Origin: Limanda limanda
Lineage: Eukaryota; Chordata; Actinopteri; Pleuronectiformes; Pleuronectidae
Length of the DNA: 64,000 nt
Direction of reading: 5' to 3'
Assembly (NCBI RefSeq): GCF_963576545.1
Contig: NC_083645.1
Location: 124,001-188,000 of the forward strand
The notes beneath the pieces were generated by a model. The model was not told where the DNA came from and searched no databases. It saw only the letters and a program-made list of their open reading frames with translations. Both the position numbers and the translations under genes were made by a program. Below, piece by piece: positions 35,301 through 44,845 of the stretch; the first letter of the stretch is position 1; each line of letters starts with the position of its first letter.

Positions 35301-35884
35301 TGCGACCCAACTCGGATAAATTTCACCATGGTCGAGCTTCTTAACATCAGGGACACAACACCATCTGATTTATGTCCCAACTTTCTCGCCTCTTCCGTGG
35401 ATTTAGTGGACATACTCATCAAAGGTGCCGTGGTCCTCGGTCACGCAGCGAGACTGAGATGGAGAGGAAAACACGCTGGGGCCCCGGTGCGCTTCAGGGA
35501 GAGAGGATTACGCTCACCTCTCCCGAGTATACTCCTCTCCAATGTCCGCTGTTAGGATTTCAAATTTTGAACTATAGTCTGTGCTGAAAGAACTCTTAAC
35601 AATAAAGATATGAGTAGTTTTAGCTAGATATTATGCTTTGTACAAATGATTTAATAATAACCTTTTCCTTCCTCATATTTAATCTACAATTTAGAAATGT
35701 GTGTGCGTCACAACAATGGTCAGTCTCACAGCTGTCTTGATAGGAGAGTCTAGAGAGAGTTTATTATGGCTCATTTGGTGCAGCCAAGATGGCAGGAGCA
35801 TGACATTTTCTACTCAAGGCTAGGTTGTTTGTTTCTATGTTGTTTGTTTGTTTCTATGTTGGTTTGTTTGTTTTTTAATATTGT

Positions 35885-36260
35885 TTCATCAGAATCAGAT
35901 TTATTGGCCAAGTAAGTTTGGACAAACAGGGAATTTGACTCGGTAAAGTGGCTCTCAGTGTGCTTACACAGAATACACATCACAAAAACAAAACAATACA
36001 ATACAAACAGTCACAAAAACAATACAGAATACAAACAGTGCGACGGTGTAAGAAAAGAAGTGCAGGGATAAATATTAAACAGTATGTGTATTACGATTAT
36101 ACAGTGAGGGTGAAATAAAATAAACATAATTAAATATAATTATAATATACATTATATATAATATAATATAATTTCGGGAGTAACTGTACAGTGGTTATTA
36201 TAAAGATCCAGGGTTATTGCACAGTGCCACAGTGGGTTGGCTATTCACAAGTTCACATTC
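35885..36260 (-). mobile_element. LINE 3' tail fragment
   Basis: ATCAGAATCAGATTTATTGGCC is the inverse of an (ATTCTG)n-type LINE tail like the one at 40691-40712. It interrupts the left retroviral LTR. Confidence 0.6.
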
Positions 36261-37559
36261 AGAAGTAAAGAATCCAATCATTTAATATCTTATTTTATTT
36301 TCTACCTGACACAGCAGGGACAATAGTAAAGACCATTTTAATACTTCACAAGTTACTAATTTGATTCATAAAATAAACTTCAAGGATGAGGGATTAACCA
36401 AATCACATAAAGGTGTCCTTTTTAAAGCCCATCTCTAAGTACAATTAATGTGCAATGTTTTTTTCTTTTCTTTCTCTGTTTTCATTATTTTCACAATTCC
36501 ATTTTACATAAGTTTCATCCGTAACTGGTTTTGTGACAATGACTGTGATAACAATGTTTTGTTTTTTAGTATGGAGAAGTTGCTGCTCCGATGCAATGAG
36601 CCCAGTGAAAGTTAGTTAAGAGCTGATCTGCTTTGCTCTGCTCAGGTTTGATGAGAAATCTATCTCTTCTCTTTGTTTGTTGAAATGCTGTTTTGTTGAC
36701 TTTTATTTTCTTAGAGCTGAAAATCATTTATGTGCTTTCTATATGAGCCGAATCAATCATATTAGGAAAAGAAATTCTAACTTAACTTTTAACTAAATTC
36801 TGTGCTGCCTAGAATTAGATATTTTTTCAGTTTCACCTGCAGTTGCTTTTATTCCACATTCAAAGCATCCATTTAAAATTCAATAGTCAAGACATGTTAA
36901 ATCTATTTACAGTTGGAATTTAAACTAGGAGTTTGATTCACCCCCCATGTAAACTCTTGTTAGACTTTGCAGACCTAAAATAAATATGTTTCACCTTTTT
37001 AAAGAAGAATAAATTCAATTAAAGGTCAGCGGTCAAATACACTTTAACTCATAGCCTGTTTCATTTTAAATAAAAAGCACGAACCATAATACAAGCCCCT
37101 CTGTTTACACACTTTATTGAATGTCATTTCCATTATTATATTTAAATTTATTTTGGACCCTTTAACTTTTAAATTCAGGGAAGACGGGTTTTTATTTTTG
37201 TTTTGTTTTATACGTTATCTTAACATCTTATGCTCTTAATTTGAAAGGTGTTGTTAAGCTCTATTTTTAGTTTTTTATTTCATCATGAAGGAAATTGTGG
37301 CAGAATGACTTTTAAATTGTTTTGGGACACAGGACAGTTTGACCTCAAAGCTTCTGAATTATCGTGTAATGGAGCAGTCAATACATTTTGGAAAAGGGTT
37401 TGAACACAAATACTCAAACGCTGTCATATCTGCTGCTTATTGAAATTCAGCTTGCTCATTTAATATTTCATGAAATGCCAAAGATTTCTGTCACTCTTTT
37501 GCCACTTGTTTAATCTTTTATTATTTAATGTCCACTTATTGGCCGACCACTCCTCAAAA
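36261..37559. other. Interior of the retroviral remnant, nothing recognised
   Basis: AT-rich, with no convincing gag or pol block. It may be retroviral sequence decayed beyond recognition or a separate insertion. Confidence 0.35.
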
Positions 37560-37760
37560 GTTTTATTGAAATTGTCGACCACAAAAAGAGGGGGTATGTA
37601 CGACGATGTATGGTTACACTGAACCAAAATGGCCCTCGATCTGCTACTGGCAGAAAAGGGTAATGTGTGCACTATGATAGGAAGTTCTTGAAAGACATTT
37701 TTTCCAAACCAAACCGCCCCTGGTTGCTGGGTGACCAGAGCCTCTCCACCTCTACGCACC
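37560..37760 (+). pseudogene. Retroviral envelope transmembrane-subunit relic
   Basis: Frame from 37623 resembles the conserved heptad and cysteine-loop region of a gamma/epsilon-type retroviral TM protein (alanine-leucine-rich helix, then one Cys). A TGA at 37689-37691 falls where the next conserved cysteine would be expected. Short, broken and non-functional. Identification is from pattern memory only. Confidence 0.5.
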
Positions 37761-38664
37761 ATGACATGACAGTAGACTCTGAAATTACTAAATAAAATCT
37801 TCACCACGGCTCTGAGGGAGGAAACATGCCTCATCCCCCCAGCTGATCTGATGCTGGTGATGCGTACAAAGCTGATGCTGAGGAAGGAGATGCTGATTAT
37901 GATGAGGAGGATGAGGACGGGTTTGCACTGGATGGGATGAAGGTTGGGGGGTACACGAAATCCCCAGTTAGTGGTTCACACCATTAAATGGTGTGAAAAG
38001 AGGGTTTGTAAGGATTTCAATATTTTAACTATAGTCGGTGTCTGGCTGTACTCTTAACAATAAAGATAGAAGCAGTTTAAGCTAGATATTATGCCTTTAT
38101 ACAAATATTTTAAAACTGTTGCTGCTTAGTGTTAATAATGAATCTTTTAATTGTTCTAAATTCTTACTTCTGATATTAAAGGCTTATTCCCTTTGCTGCA
38201 CTCAACATCAGATAAAGTTCACGGAACTTTCCCTTCTGGGGCAAAGTCAGACTGACATTGTTTGGGTTCAGTGTTCCTAATGTTTACACATTAACATAAT
38301 AATCTTTTTTCCAATTGTAAACACCATTGCCCCTCATGGCATCTGCTGGGTCAAGGCCTTTCAAGAAGTGAACAGGTTGTCGAGCTATCAAAGTAGGAGC
38401 GTCATTGGGAGTGGCTCCTTACTACTTCCGTATTCCAAATGCCAGGAGGATGGCCTACGCCTGCGCACTTCAGAGGAGGGAGGAACGAAGATTTACTGTT
38501 ATAAAATGGACAGGCACCGGATGTTTGGGGCGCTCTGATTCAACTAGTGTGTTGGAAGCCCATTGCTTTGCTGATTTATAACCTGTTCATTGTCTCCTAA
38601 ATAAATACTTGTTTGAATGAAACAGAGTTTGGCTCATCTTCTCACATAAAGGATAAACCAACAC

Positions 38665-39482
38665 GCATGACAGTTCCCAAAAAGAAGAGGACCACAGGCC
38701 TTAATGACTACAGACCAGTTGCCCTGACCTCTGTAGTAATGAAGACCTTTGAGCGCCTCGTGCTGACCCCCCTCAAGGCCATAACAAACCACCTCCTCGA
38801 CCCACTGCAGTTTGCCTACAGAGCCAACAGGTTCGTAGACGACACAGTCAACATTGGATTCCACTTCATCCTCCAGCACCTCAATTCCCCCGGCACCAAT
38901 GCCAGGATCCTGTTTGTGGACTTCAGCTCCGCATTCAACACCATCGCCCCAGCTCTTCTCCGCGACAAGTTGACACAGTTGAGCGTGCCTGAGCCCACCT
39001 GCATGTGGATCACTGACTTCCTGACTGACAGGAAGCAGCGCCAGAGGCTGGGCAAGCTTGTCTCTGAGCCCCGGACCATCAGCACTGGAGCCCCACAAGG
39101 TTGTGTGCTCTCCCCTCTACTCTTCTCCCTCTAGACCAACAAGTGCACCTCCAGCCACCCCTCAGTCAAACTCCTGAATTTTGCCGATGACACAACCCTA
39201 ATTGGATTAATTTCCAATGGGGACGAGGCCGCCTACAGAGAGGAAGTTAACACCCTGGATTCCTGGTGCAGCCAGAACTACCTGGAGCTGAACGCTTTAA
39301 AAACTGTAGTGCTGGAAGCAGACTTCAGGAGGAGCCCAGCCCAAACCGCCCCCTCACCATGTGAAAAACAGTGGAGTCTTTCAGATTCCTGGGGAGGATC
39401 ATCGCACAGGACCTGAGATGGGCGGAGAACATCACCTCCACCACCAAGAAGGCCCAGCAGAGGATGTTCTTCCTGCGGCAAC
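38665..39482 (+). pseudogene. LINE reverse transcriptase (fingers and palm)
   Basis: 'VPKKKRTTGLNDYRPVALTS', 'LDPLQFAYRANRFVDD', 'ILFVDFSSAFNTI' (first catalytic Asp), 'STGAPQGCVLSPLLFSL', then an in-frame TAG at 39132-39134, then in the same frame 'LLNFADDTTLIGLI' with the FADD catalytic pair at 39180-39191. A frameshift follows before the LTR insertion at 39483. Confidence 0.88.
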
Positions 39483-40128
39483 TGTTAGAAATGAATATTT
39501 AAGCTGATGTGTGGGTCTGACTGAAACTATTTGCAATAAAGGATGGGGGGAAAGCATGAGTAGTTTTAGCTAGATATTATGCCTTCACACAAATGATTTA
39601 AGAATAACTTTTTCCTTCCTAGTGTTTAATCTTGGTATTAGTCTGTATGTGCATCACAACTATGGTCAGTCTCACACCTGTCTTGATAAGAGAGCCGATG
39701 GAGTTTGTAATGGTTCTTTGGTGCAGCCGAGGGTGCAGGAACATGACATTTTCTACTCAAGGCTAGGTTATGAGACAACATCAGACTGTCAGGATAGAGT
39801 TGTCTTGCAACTATCAGAGTAATAGGAGCGTCACTGAGAGCGGCTCCTTCGTCACTTCCTGCATCCAGTGCCAAGAGGCGTGGGACCACCTTCAAGGGCC
39901 AAACCACAGTGATTTGCGGTGATGCCCCTTCAATATTTTATAACTAATCACATTCAATCTACTGTTATAATTATATCAAACCCCTTCTGTTCGGGCCATT
40001 ATTGACTACCTATTGCTAACTGATTTAGCCTAGGCTGCGATAATGGTCCATAGCTATGTTTGTTCAACTTTTCATTGCTTCTTAATAAATACTTTAATTA
40101 GACCAGACTCTTCTCATCTTTGGGAAGA
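39483..40128 (+). repeat. Solo LTR of the same retrovirus family
   Basis: Starts TGTTAGAAATG and shares GAGTAGTTTTAGCTAGATAT, CAGTCTCACA.CTGTCTTGATA and ATGACATTTTCTACTCAAGG with the LTR at 35550. It contains late AATAAATACTTTAATT. It splits the LINE between 'FLRQL' and 'KKFNMP'; ACTG occurs at both junctions (39481-39484, 40128-40131), a candidate 4-bp duplication. Confidence 0.75.
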
Positions 40129-40520
40129 CTGAAGAAATTCAACATGCCGCGGAAAGTGATGGTTGAGTTCTACACAGCCATCATTGAGTCCATCCTCACC
40201 GCATTAATTACCATCTGGTTTGCTGCCTCAACTGCCAAGGACAAGGGCAGACTGCAGCGGATCATACGGTCAGCTGAGAAGGTCATCGACTGTGACCTGC
40301 CGGCTCTCCTAGACCTGTTCCACTCAAGGACCAGTAAGAAAGCAGGCAAGATCATTGCTGATCCTTCCCATCCCGGTCACCACCTTTTTCAGAGACTTCA
40401 ATCTGGAAAAAGGTTCCGGCCTATAAGGACTAAAATCTTGCGCCACCAGAACAGTTTTTTCCCCATGGCAGTGGGGCTCATAAACAAGCCCCCTGCATCA
40501 CACTGACTCTGCCCCCCCCC
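40129..40520 (+). pseudogene. LINE reverse transcriptase C-terminus
   Basis: Continues the previous piece after the solo LTR: 'KKFNMPRKVMVEFYTAIIES', 'LQRIIRSAEKVI', 'DPSHPGHHLFQRLQSGKRFR', 'RHQNSFFPMAVGLIN'. These are the usual C-terminal blocks of this fish LINE group. Confidence 0.85.
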
Positions 40521-40716
40521 CCCCGCATCACACTGACTCTGTCCCTCCCTCACACATAAATAATCTCCATAACTTATTGTTTCTTAATGTATATATTGTC
40601 TTACTGTATATATTGTTGTTTTGTTTTATGTACAGTGCACCAACCACACCATGGCAATTTCCAATATATGCAAATATACATGAAAGTAAAAAGAATTCTG
40701 ATTCTGATTCTGATGT

Positions 40717-41139
40717 GTGGGTGACAGTAAACAAACCCTCAAAAGTGACAATGGACTTGAACAGTATTTTGTGAAGGCGTGCAGTACAGCACCAGTTGGT
40801 GTGAAAGTGATAGCTCAGAACACACAAATAGTTGAACCATACAATGAAATGTTCTACGCTCTAGTCAGTTTAAATAATAAATTCAAGATGAGAGGATTGC
40901 AAGACTCGGGTTCCATGGCCTGTACATTCATTGAGAAAGCAGAGAAAAAGATGCTCATAGAAAATATATCATCAGAACCTAAACAAATGGACGAAGAAGT
41001 GGTTTTAGTAGGTTGTGGAGGAAAACTCACAAAACCGAAATGTATGTACGAGGTTGAACTGAAAGTGTATGGGGAGAGTTGCATTGTTTTAGCTCTTGAG
41101 GTACTAGGTCAGCGAGACAACCTTATCATTGGTACAAAT
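40717..41139 (+). pseudogene. LTR element protease domain
   Basis: Retroviral-type aspartic protease relic. 'MRGLQDSGSMACTFIEKA' holds the DSG active-site triad (usual form L-[LV]-D-[ST]-G); 'LVGCGGKL' and 'DNLIIGTN' match the flap side and the second conserved block. The open frame then runs out of the element at about 41139 into LINE sequence. Confidence 0.75.
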
Positions 41140-41149
41140 TGCTTTTGCA

Positions 41150-41360
41150 AAAACAACACAGTAATTTTCTCTGGCCCTCTCCCTAATACAACGAATACTG
41201 GCTGTCGAGGTGGTGTCCTGTAAATGGTGTGGGCTTTGTAGATAATTGGCAAACTTTTTGGAGTTAACCTGGTCTTGTTAGGAGAGACGGCGTTCATCCC
41301 ACTTGGGATGGAGCAGCTCTCTTATCTAGGAATATTACCCAGTCTATCACATGACAACCC
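41150..41360 (+). pseudogene. LINE ORF1 esterase (SGNH hydrolase) C-terminal relic
   Basis: 'NTVIFSGPLPN', 'GFVDNWQTFW' and 'VRRDGVHPTWDGAALLSRNI' match the last blocks of the esterase domain found in ORF1 of zebrafish-type L2/CR1 LINEs. The Asp-x-x-His pair of the catalytic triad is at 41286-41297. One frame change and a TAA interrupt it. The 5' part is missing. Confidence 0.65.
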
Positions 41361-41721
41361 AGAGTTGGGACCAGGAAGCAGAGCTGCAGTGCTAAACACT
41401 ACTCTGCGCTCCCTCTGGATCAGTCACACAACCGCATAGAGACTGTCTCTGTCTACCGTCCGATTAAATTATTTAAATTAAACAATAACAGAGCGAGAAC
41501 TCCACACAATAATCTTATACAAATTAACACAACCTCTGAAACAACACAGGAAACTAAGACTTTCAAATGTGGTCTTTTAAACATTATATCACTGTCCTCA
41601 AAAGCTATTTTAGTTAATGAACTAATCTCAGACTACAACATAGATTTATTGTCCCTTCCTGAGACGTGGCTGCATCCTGATGAATATGTCAGTCTAAATG
41701 AATCTACTCCCCCCAGTCATA

Positions 41722-43305
41722 TACACCGCGTTCCACATTATTATGCAAATTACACTTTTCTCAGATTTTCCTAAATAGTAATGCACAGCCAGTCAGTATA
41801 ATTTTCAAGTCATCAACTGTTAAGAGTATAATTCAAATTTTATTGAACAAACCTCCAAATGATAACAGTATTTTTTTTTTAAATAAAAAACTCAAAATGC
41901 AGTGTTCCAAATTATTATGGAGAGTTTCTGAGTTTCAGAGTTTCAAGCTATTTTATAGGTTGTAAATAACTAAAAATTGTCATTTGTTGAATTTGCAGCA
42001 TTAAGAGGTCATATTTACTGAAATCAAAAAAAGTTTTAATCAAAAACATCTTAACAGGTCAAGTTACATGTTAACATAGGACCCCTTCTTTGATATCACC
42101 TTCACAATTCTTGCATCCATTGAACTTGTGAGTTTTTTGATAGTTTCTGATTTAATGTCTTTGCAGGATGCCATAATAGCCTCCCAGAGCACCTGCTTGG
42201 ATGGGAACTGCCTTCCACCCACATAGATATTTTGCTTGACGATGCTCCAAAGGTTCTCAATAGGGTTAAGGTCAGGGGAAGATGGGGGCCACACCATGAG
42301 TTTCTCTCCTTTTATGCCCATAGCAGCCAATGCCCCAGAGGTATTCTTTGCAGCATGAGATGGTGCATTGTCATGCATGAATACGATTTTGCTTCGGAAG
42401 GCACGGTTCTTCTTTTTGTACCACGGAAGAAAGTGGTCAGTCAGAAACTCTACGTACTTTGCCGAGGTCATTTTCACACCGTCAGGGACCCTGAAGGGGC
42501 CGACCAGCTCTCTCCCCATGATTCCGGCCCAAAACATGACTCCGCCACCTCCTTGTTGACGTCTCAGCCTTGTTGGGACATGGTCGCCATTCACCAACCA
42601 TCCTCTACTCCATCCATCAGGACCATCAAGGGTTGCACGGCACTCATCCGTAAACAGCACAGTTTGGAAATTAGTCTTCATGTAGTCCTGAGCCCACTGC
42701 AACCTTTTTTGCTTGTGAGCTTGGTTTAGGGGTGGCCGGATAACAGGTTTACGAACACTTGCAAACCTCTTGAGCATCCTACATCTTGAAGTTAGCGGGA
42801 CTCCAGAGGCACCAGCGGCTTCAAACACCTGTTTGCTGCTGTTCAATGGCATTTTAGTGGCTGCTCTCTTAACCCTACGCATTTGTTTGGCAGAAATCTT
42901 CCTGATTTTGCCTTTGTCTGAACGAACCCGCTTGTCCTGTGAATCAGTGACAAATTTCTTCACCGTCCGATGATCACGAGCAATTCTTCTGGAAATATCC
43001 AATGTTGTGATACCTTGACCAAGGTATTGCACTATTTGCTGCTTTTCAGCAGCAGAGAGATCCTTTTTCTTCCCCATTTTGCCTGAAACATGTAGCTTGC
43101 TTAATAATGTGGAACATCCTTCTTAAGTAGTTTTCCTTTGATTGGGCTCACCTGGCAAACTAATTATCACAGGTGTCTGAGATTGATTTCAATCATCCAA
43201 ATAGCCCTGAGACACAATACCATCCATGAGTTTAATTCAAAAACTAAAAAATGAATGTTTATGACCCTTAAATCCGATTTGCATAATAATGTGGAACGCG
43301 GTGTA
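41722..43305 (-). mobile_element. Tc1/mariner transposon of the DD37E type, complete
   Basis: Perfect 27-base TIRs beginning CACCGCGTTCCACATTATTA at 41724-41750 and 43277-43303, flanked by TA duplications at 41722-41723 and 43304-43305. A second, imperfect copy of the core repeat lies inside each arm (41902-41920 and 43099-43117), about 175-182 bases in, giving an IR/DR layout as in Sleeping Beauty-type elements. It carries one long uninterrupted transposase gene on the minus strand and sits inside the L2 endonuclease. Confidence 0.96.
42064..43077 (-). CDS. Tc1/mariner transposase, DD37E, uninterrupted
   Basis: 337 residues with no stop or frameshift, about the normal length for Tc1-family transposases. 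It cuts at the terminal repeats and inserts at TA. N-terminus: a helix-turn-helix pair (residues about 8-48 and 60-110; 'ISRRIARDHRTVKKFV') for TIR binding. Catalytic core: Asp144 in 'LFTDECRATLD', Asp236 in 'FMHDNAPSH', Glu274 in '[12 protein letters not shown]'. I count 37 residues between Asp236 and Glu274, so DD37E rather than the DD34E of the two other Tc1 copies here. A GGGGVMFW stretch is the usual glycine box (residues 176-183). ATG at 43077. It is intact on paper; activity is unknown. Confidence 0.95.
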   Translation of the reverse strand: MGKKKDLSAAEKQQIVQYLGQGITTLDISRRIARDHRTVKKFVTDSQDKRVRSDKGKIRKISAKQMRRVKRAATKMPLNSSKQVFEAAGASGVPLTSRCRMLKRFASVRKPVIRPPLNQAHKQKRLQWAQDYMKTNFQTVLFTDECRATLDGPDGWSRGWLVNGDHVPTRLRRQQGGGGVMFWAGIMGRELVGPFRVPDGVKMTSAKYVEFLTDHFLPWYKKKNRAFRSKIVFMHDNAPSHAAKNTSGALAAMGIKGEKLMVWPPSSPDLNPIENLWSIVKQNIYVGGRQFPSKQVLWEAIMASCKDIKSETIKKLTSSMDARIVKVISKKGSYVNM

Positions 43306-43426
43306 AATTCACACGTTCCCAGAGAAATCGGACAAGGAGGTGGAGTTACTGCTATTTTTAACTCCAGTCTATCGATTAATCCTAAACCTAAACTCAGCTA
43401 CAACTCATTTGAATGTCTTGTTCTTA

Positions 43427-43968
43427 AGGCCGAATTATAGTCGTTTTTTACGCACGCACGCACGCAGCTTCTACGGACTCGTTTTGGTTTATAGTTCCCC
43501 CACAGTTGCGCGTGTTGCGACGCAATTCAGCGCCAGACCACTAGGCGGAGTAATGATTTTTGTTGAAGTTGGCTCTTCCACGTTTATTGACATCGCCACG
43601 GCGGCTCCTCAGAGCCTTTTTCTGGCGGACAAATCCGCCGGTCAGTGATGGGTTATACTAGTGGTCATAGTTTCGGATCTTCTCTGCCAAGTGCTCTTCT
43701 ATTTTGGTCCATATTCGTTCCTCTAAATCTTCCGTGGCTTCCGCAGTTTCCGGGATTGAAACCGGAAATGCGACTCCGGACGGGATGTAGTAAGCAGACC
43801 AATCACAAGCCTTGCTGGCTGCGTGAGGCTCGCGACGCTTTGTCGTATAGTCAGAAAAATTGGCTGACGCACGCAAGCTGCAACACGCCCCCCGCAAGTA
43901 CAAGAGGGGCGTGTTGCGTCTCTCGCGTGCGTGCGTGCGTCCGTAAAAAGCCGACTATAAATCGGCCT
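43427..43968. mobile_element. Harbinger-like MITE, TTA target duplication
   Basis: Ends AGGCCGAATTATAGTCG and, inverted, AGGCCGATTTATAGTCG, flanked by TTA at 43424-43426 and 43969-43971. A GCACGCACGCACGCA run lies inside both ends. 542 bases, no transposase. Removing it restores a continuous L2 reading frame across the joint. A decayed relative is at 61875-62291. Confidence 0.9.
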
Positions 43969-44845
43969 TTAGTCTTCCACGCCAATCCAGGAAACACCCA
44001 CAGCCAATCATATTTGCTGTAGTTTATCTTGCTCCTGGGGCTTATACTGAATTTCTAACAGAATTCCCTGAGTTTTTATCAAACTAGTCCTAAAGACCGA
44101 TAAATGTATTATTGTTGTTGACAATAATAAAGATAGCCTTAGCGTAGCATTTATTTCGTTACTAGACTCAATTGGTTTCATTCAGTGTGTACATCAACCT
44201 AATCATTGTTGTAATAACACACTTGACCTTGTATTATCATACGGTGTCGGAATTGAACATTTAACACTACTTCCGCACAATCCGATACTATCAGACCATA
44301 ATTTAATAACCTTCGATTTTTCATTATCTGAATATATGCCCCTAATAAAAAACTAATTTTCTAGATGTCTACCTGATAGTGCTGTAGCTAAATTTAAGGA
44401 AATAATTCCGATTACATTTAAACCCGTATTATCCGTCGACATAAACATCAAATTCTTTAAAAACCCGAGCTCTATTGAGATTGACCACCTCATAGATAGC
44501 TCTGCAGACTCATTACGATTAACATTAGACTCAATAGCGCCTCTAAAAAAGAAATGTGTAAAACATAGTAAATTAGCTCCGTGGTATAATTCCAAGACAC
44601 ATGAGTTGAAACAAATATCTAACTAGAAAGGAAGTGGCGCTCCAGCAACAGTGTTGAAAATCTCCTAGACTGGAAGAGTAGTGTTAAAGAATATAAAAAG
44701 GCTCTCCACAAGGCAAGAACTGCCTATTCTTCAAAACTAATAGAAGAGAATAAAAACAACCCAAGGTTTCTCTTCAGCATTGTAGCCAGGCTGACAGAGA
44801 GTCACCGAACCCAGTATTCCTTGATCCCTAAATAGCAATATCTTT

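Larger units (their letters stand above)
35550..38660 (+). mobile_element. Endogenous retrovirus remnant with two LTR pieces and env relic
   Basis: Left LTR piece 35550-35823 (TGTTAGGATTTCAA...) and right LTR from 38007 (TGTAAGGATTTCAA...) to about 38650 share their first ~110 bases, including CTCTTAACAATAAAGATA and GCTAGATATTATGC. A purine run GAAAAGAGGG (37995-38004) just before the right LTR fits a polypurine tract. The interior is mostly unrecognisable apart from the env relic and a LINE tail at 35890-36260. It lies inside the LINE. Confidence 0.65.
35320..40712 (+). mobile_element. jockey/CR1-like LINE, interrupted by retroviral LTR sequences
   Basis: Pieces at 35320-35549 (N-terminal region, 'KHAGAPVRFRERGLRSPLPS'), about 38665-39482 (RT) and 40129-40712 (RT C-terminus and 3' tail). 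It ends in ATTCTGATTCTGATTCTGAT, a short-repeat tail. The endonuclease domain that should lie between the first two pieces is absent. It interrupts the Gypsy gag-protease region. Confidence 0.75.
41565..44360 (+). pseudogene. L2 endonuclease domain, split by two transposons
   Basis: 41565-41720 encodes '[20 protein letters not shown]' and '[20 protein letters not shown]' (the usual T of TETWL is P). After the Tc1, 43306-43426 gives 'GGGVTAIFNSSLSINPK'; after the MITE, 43972-44340 gives 'LAPGAYTEFL', 'LLDSIGFIQCVHQP', 'NTLDLVLSYG' and 'ILSDHNLITFDFSL' with the SDH catalytic motif. Stops are present. Confidence 0.85.

Noticed and set aside
42232..42729. 165-codon plus-strand frame
   Set aside because: Shadow of the transposase gene on the other strand.
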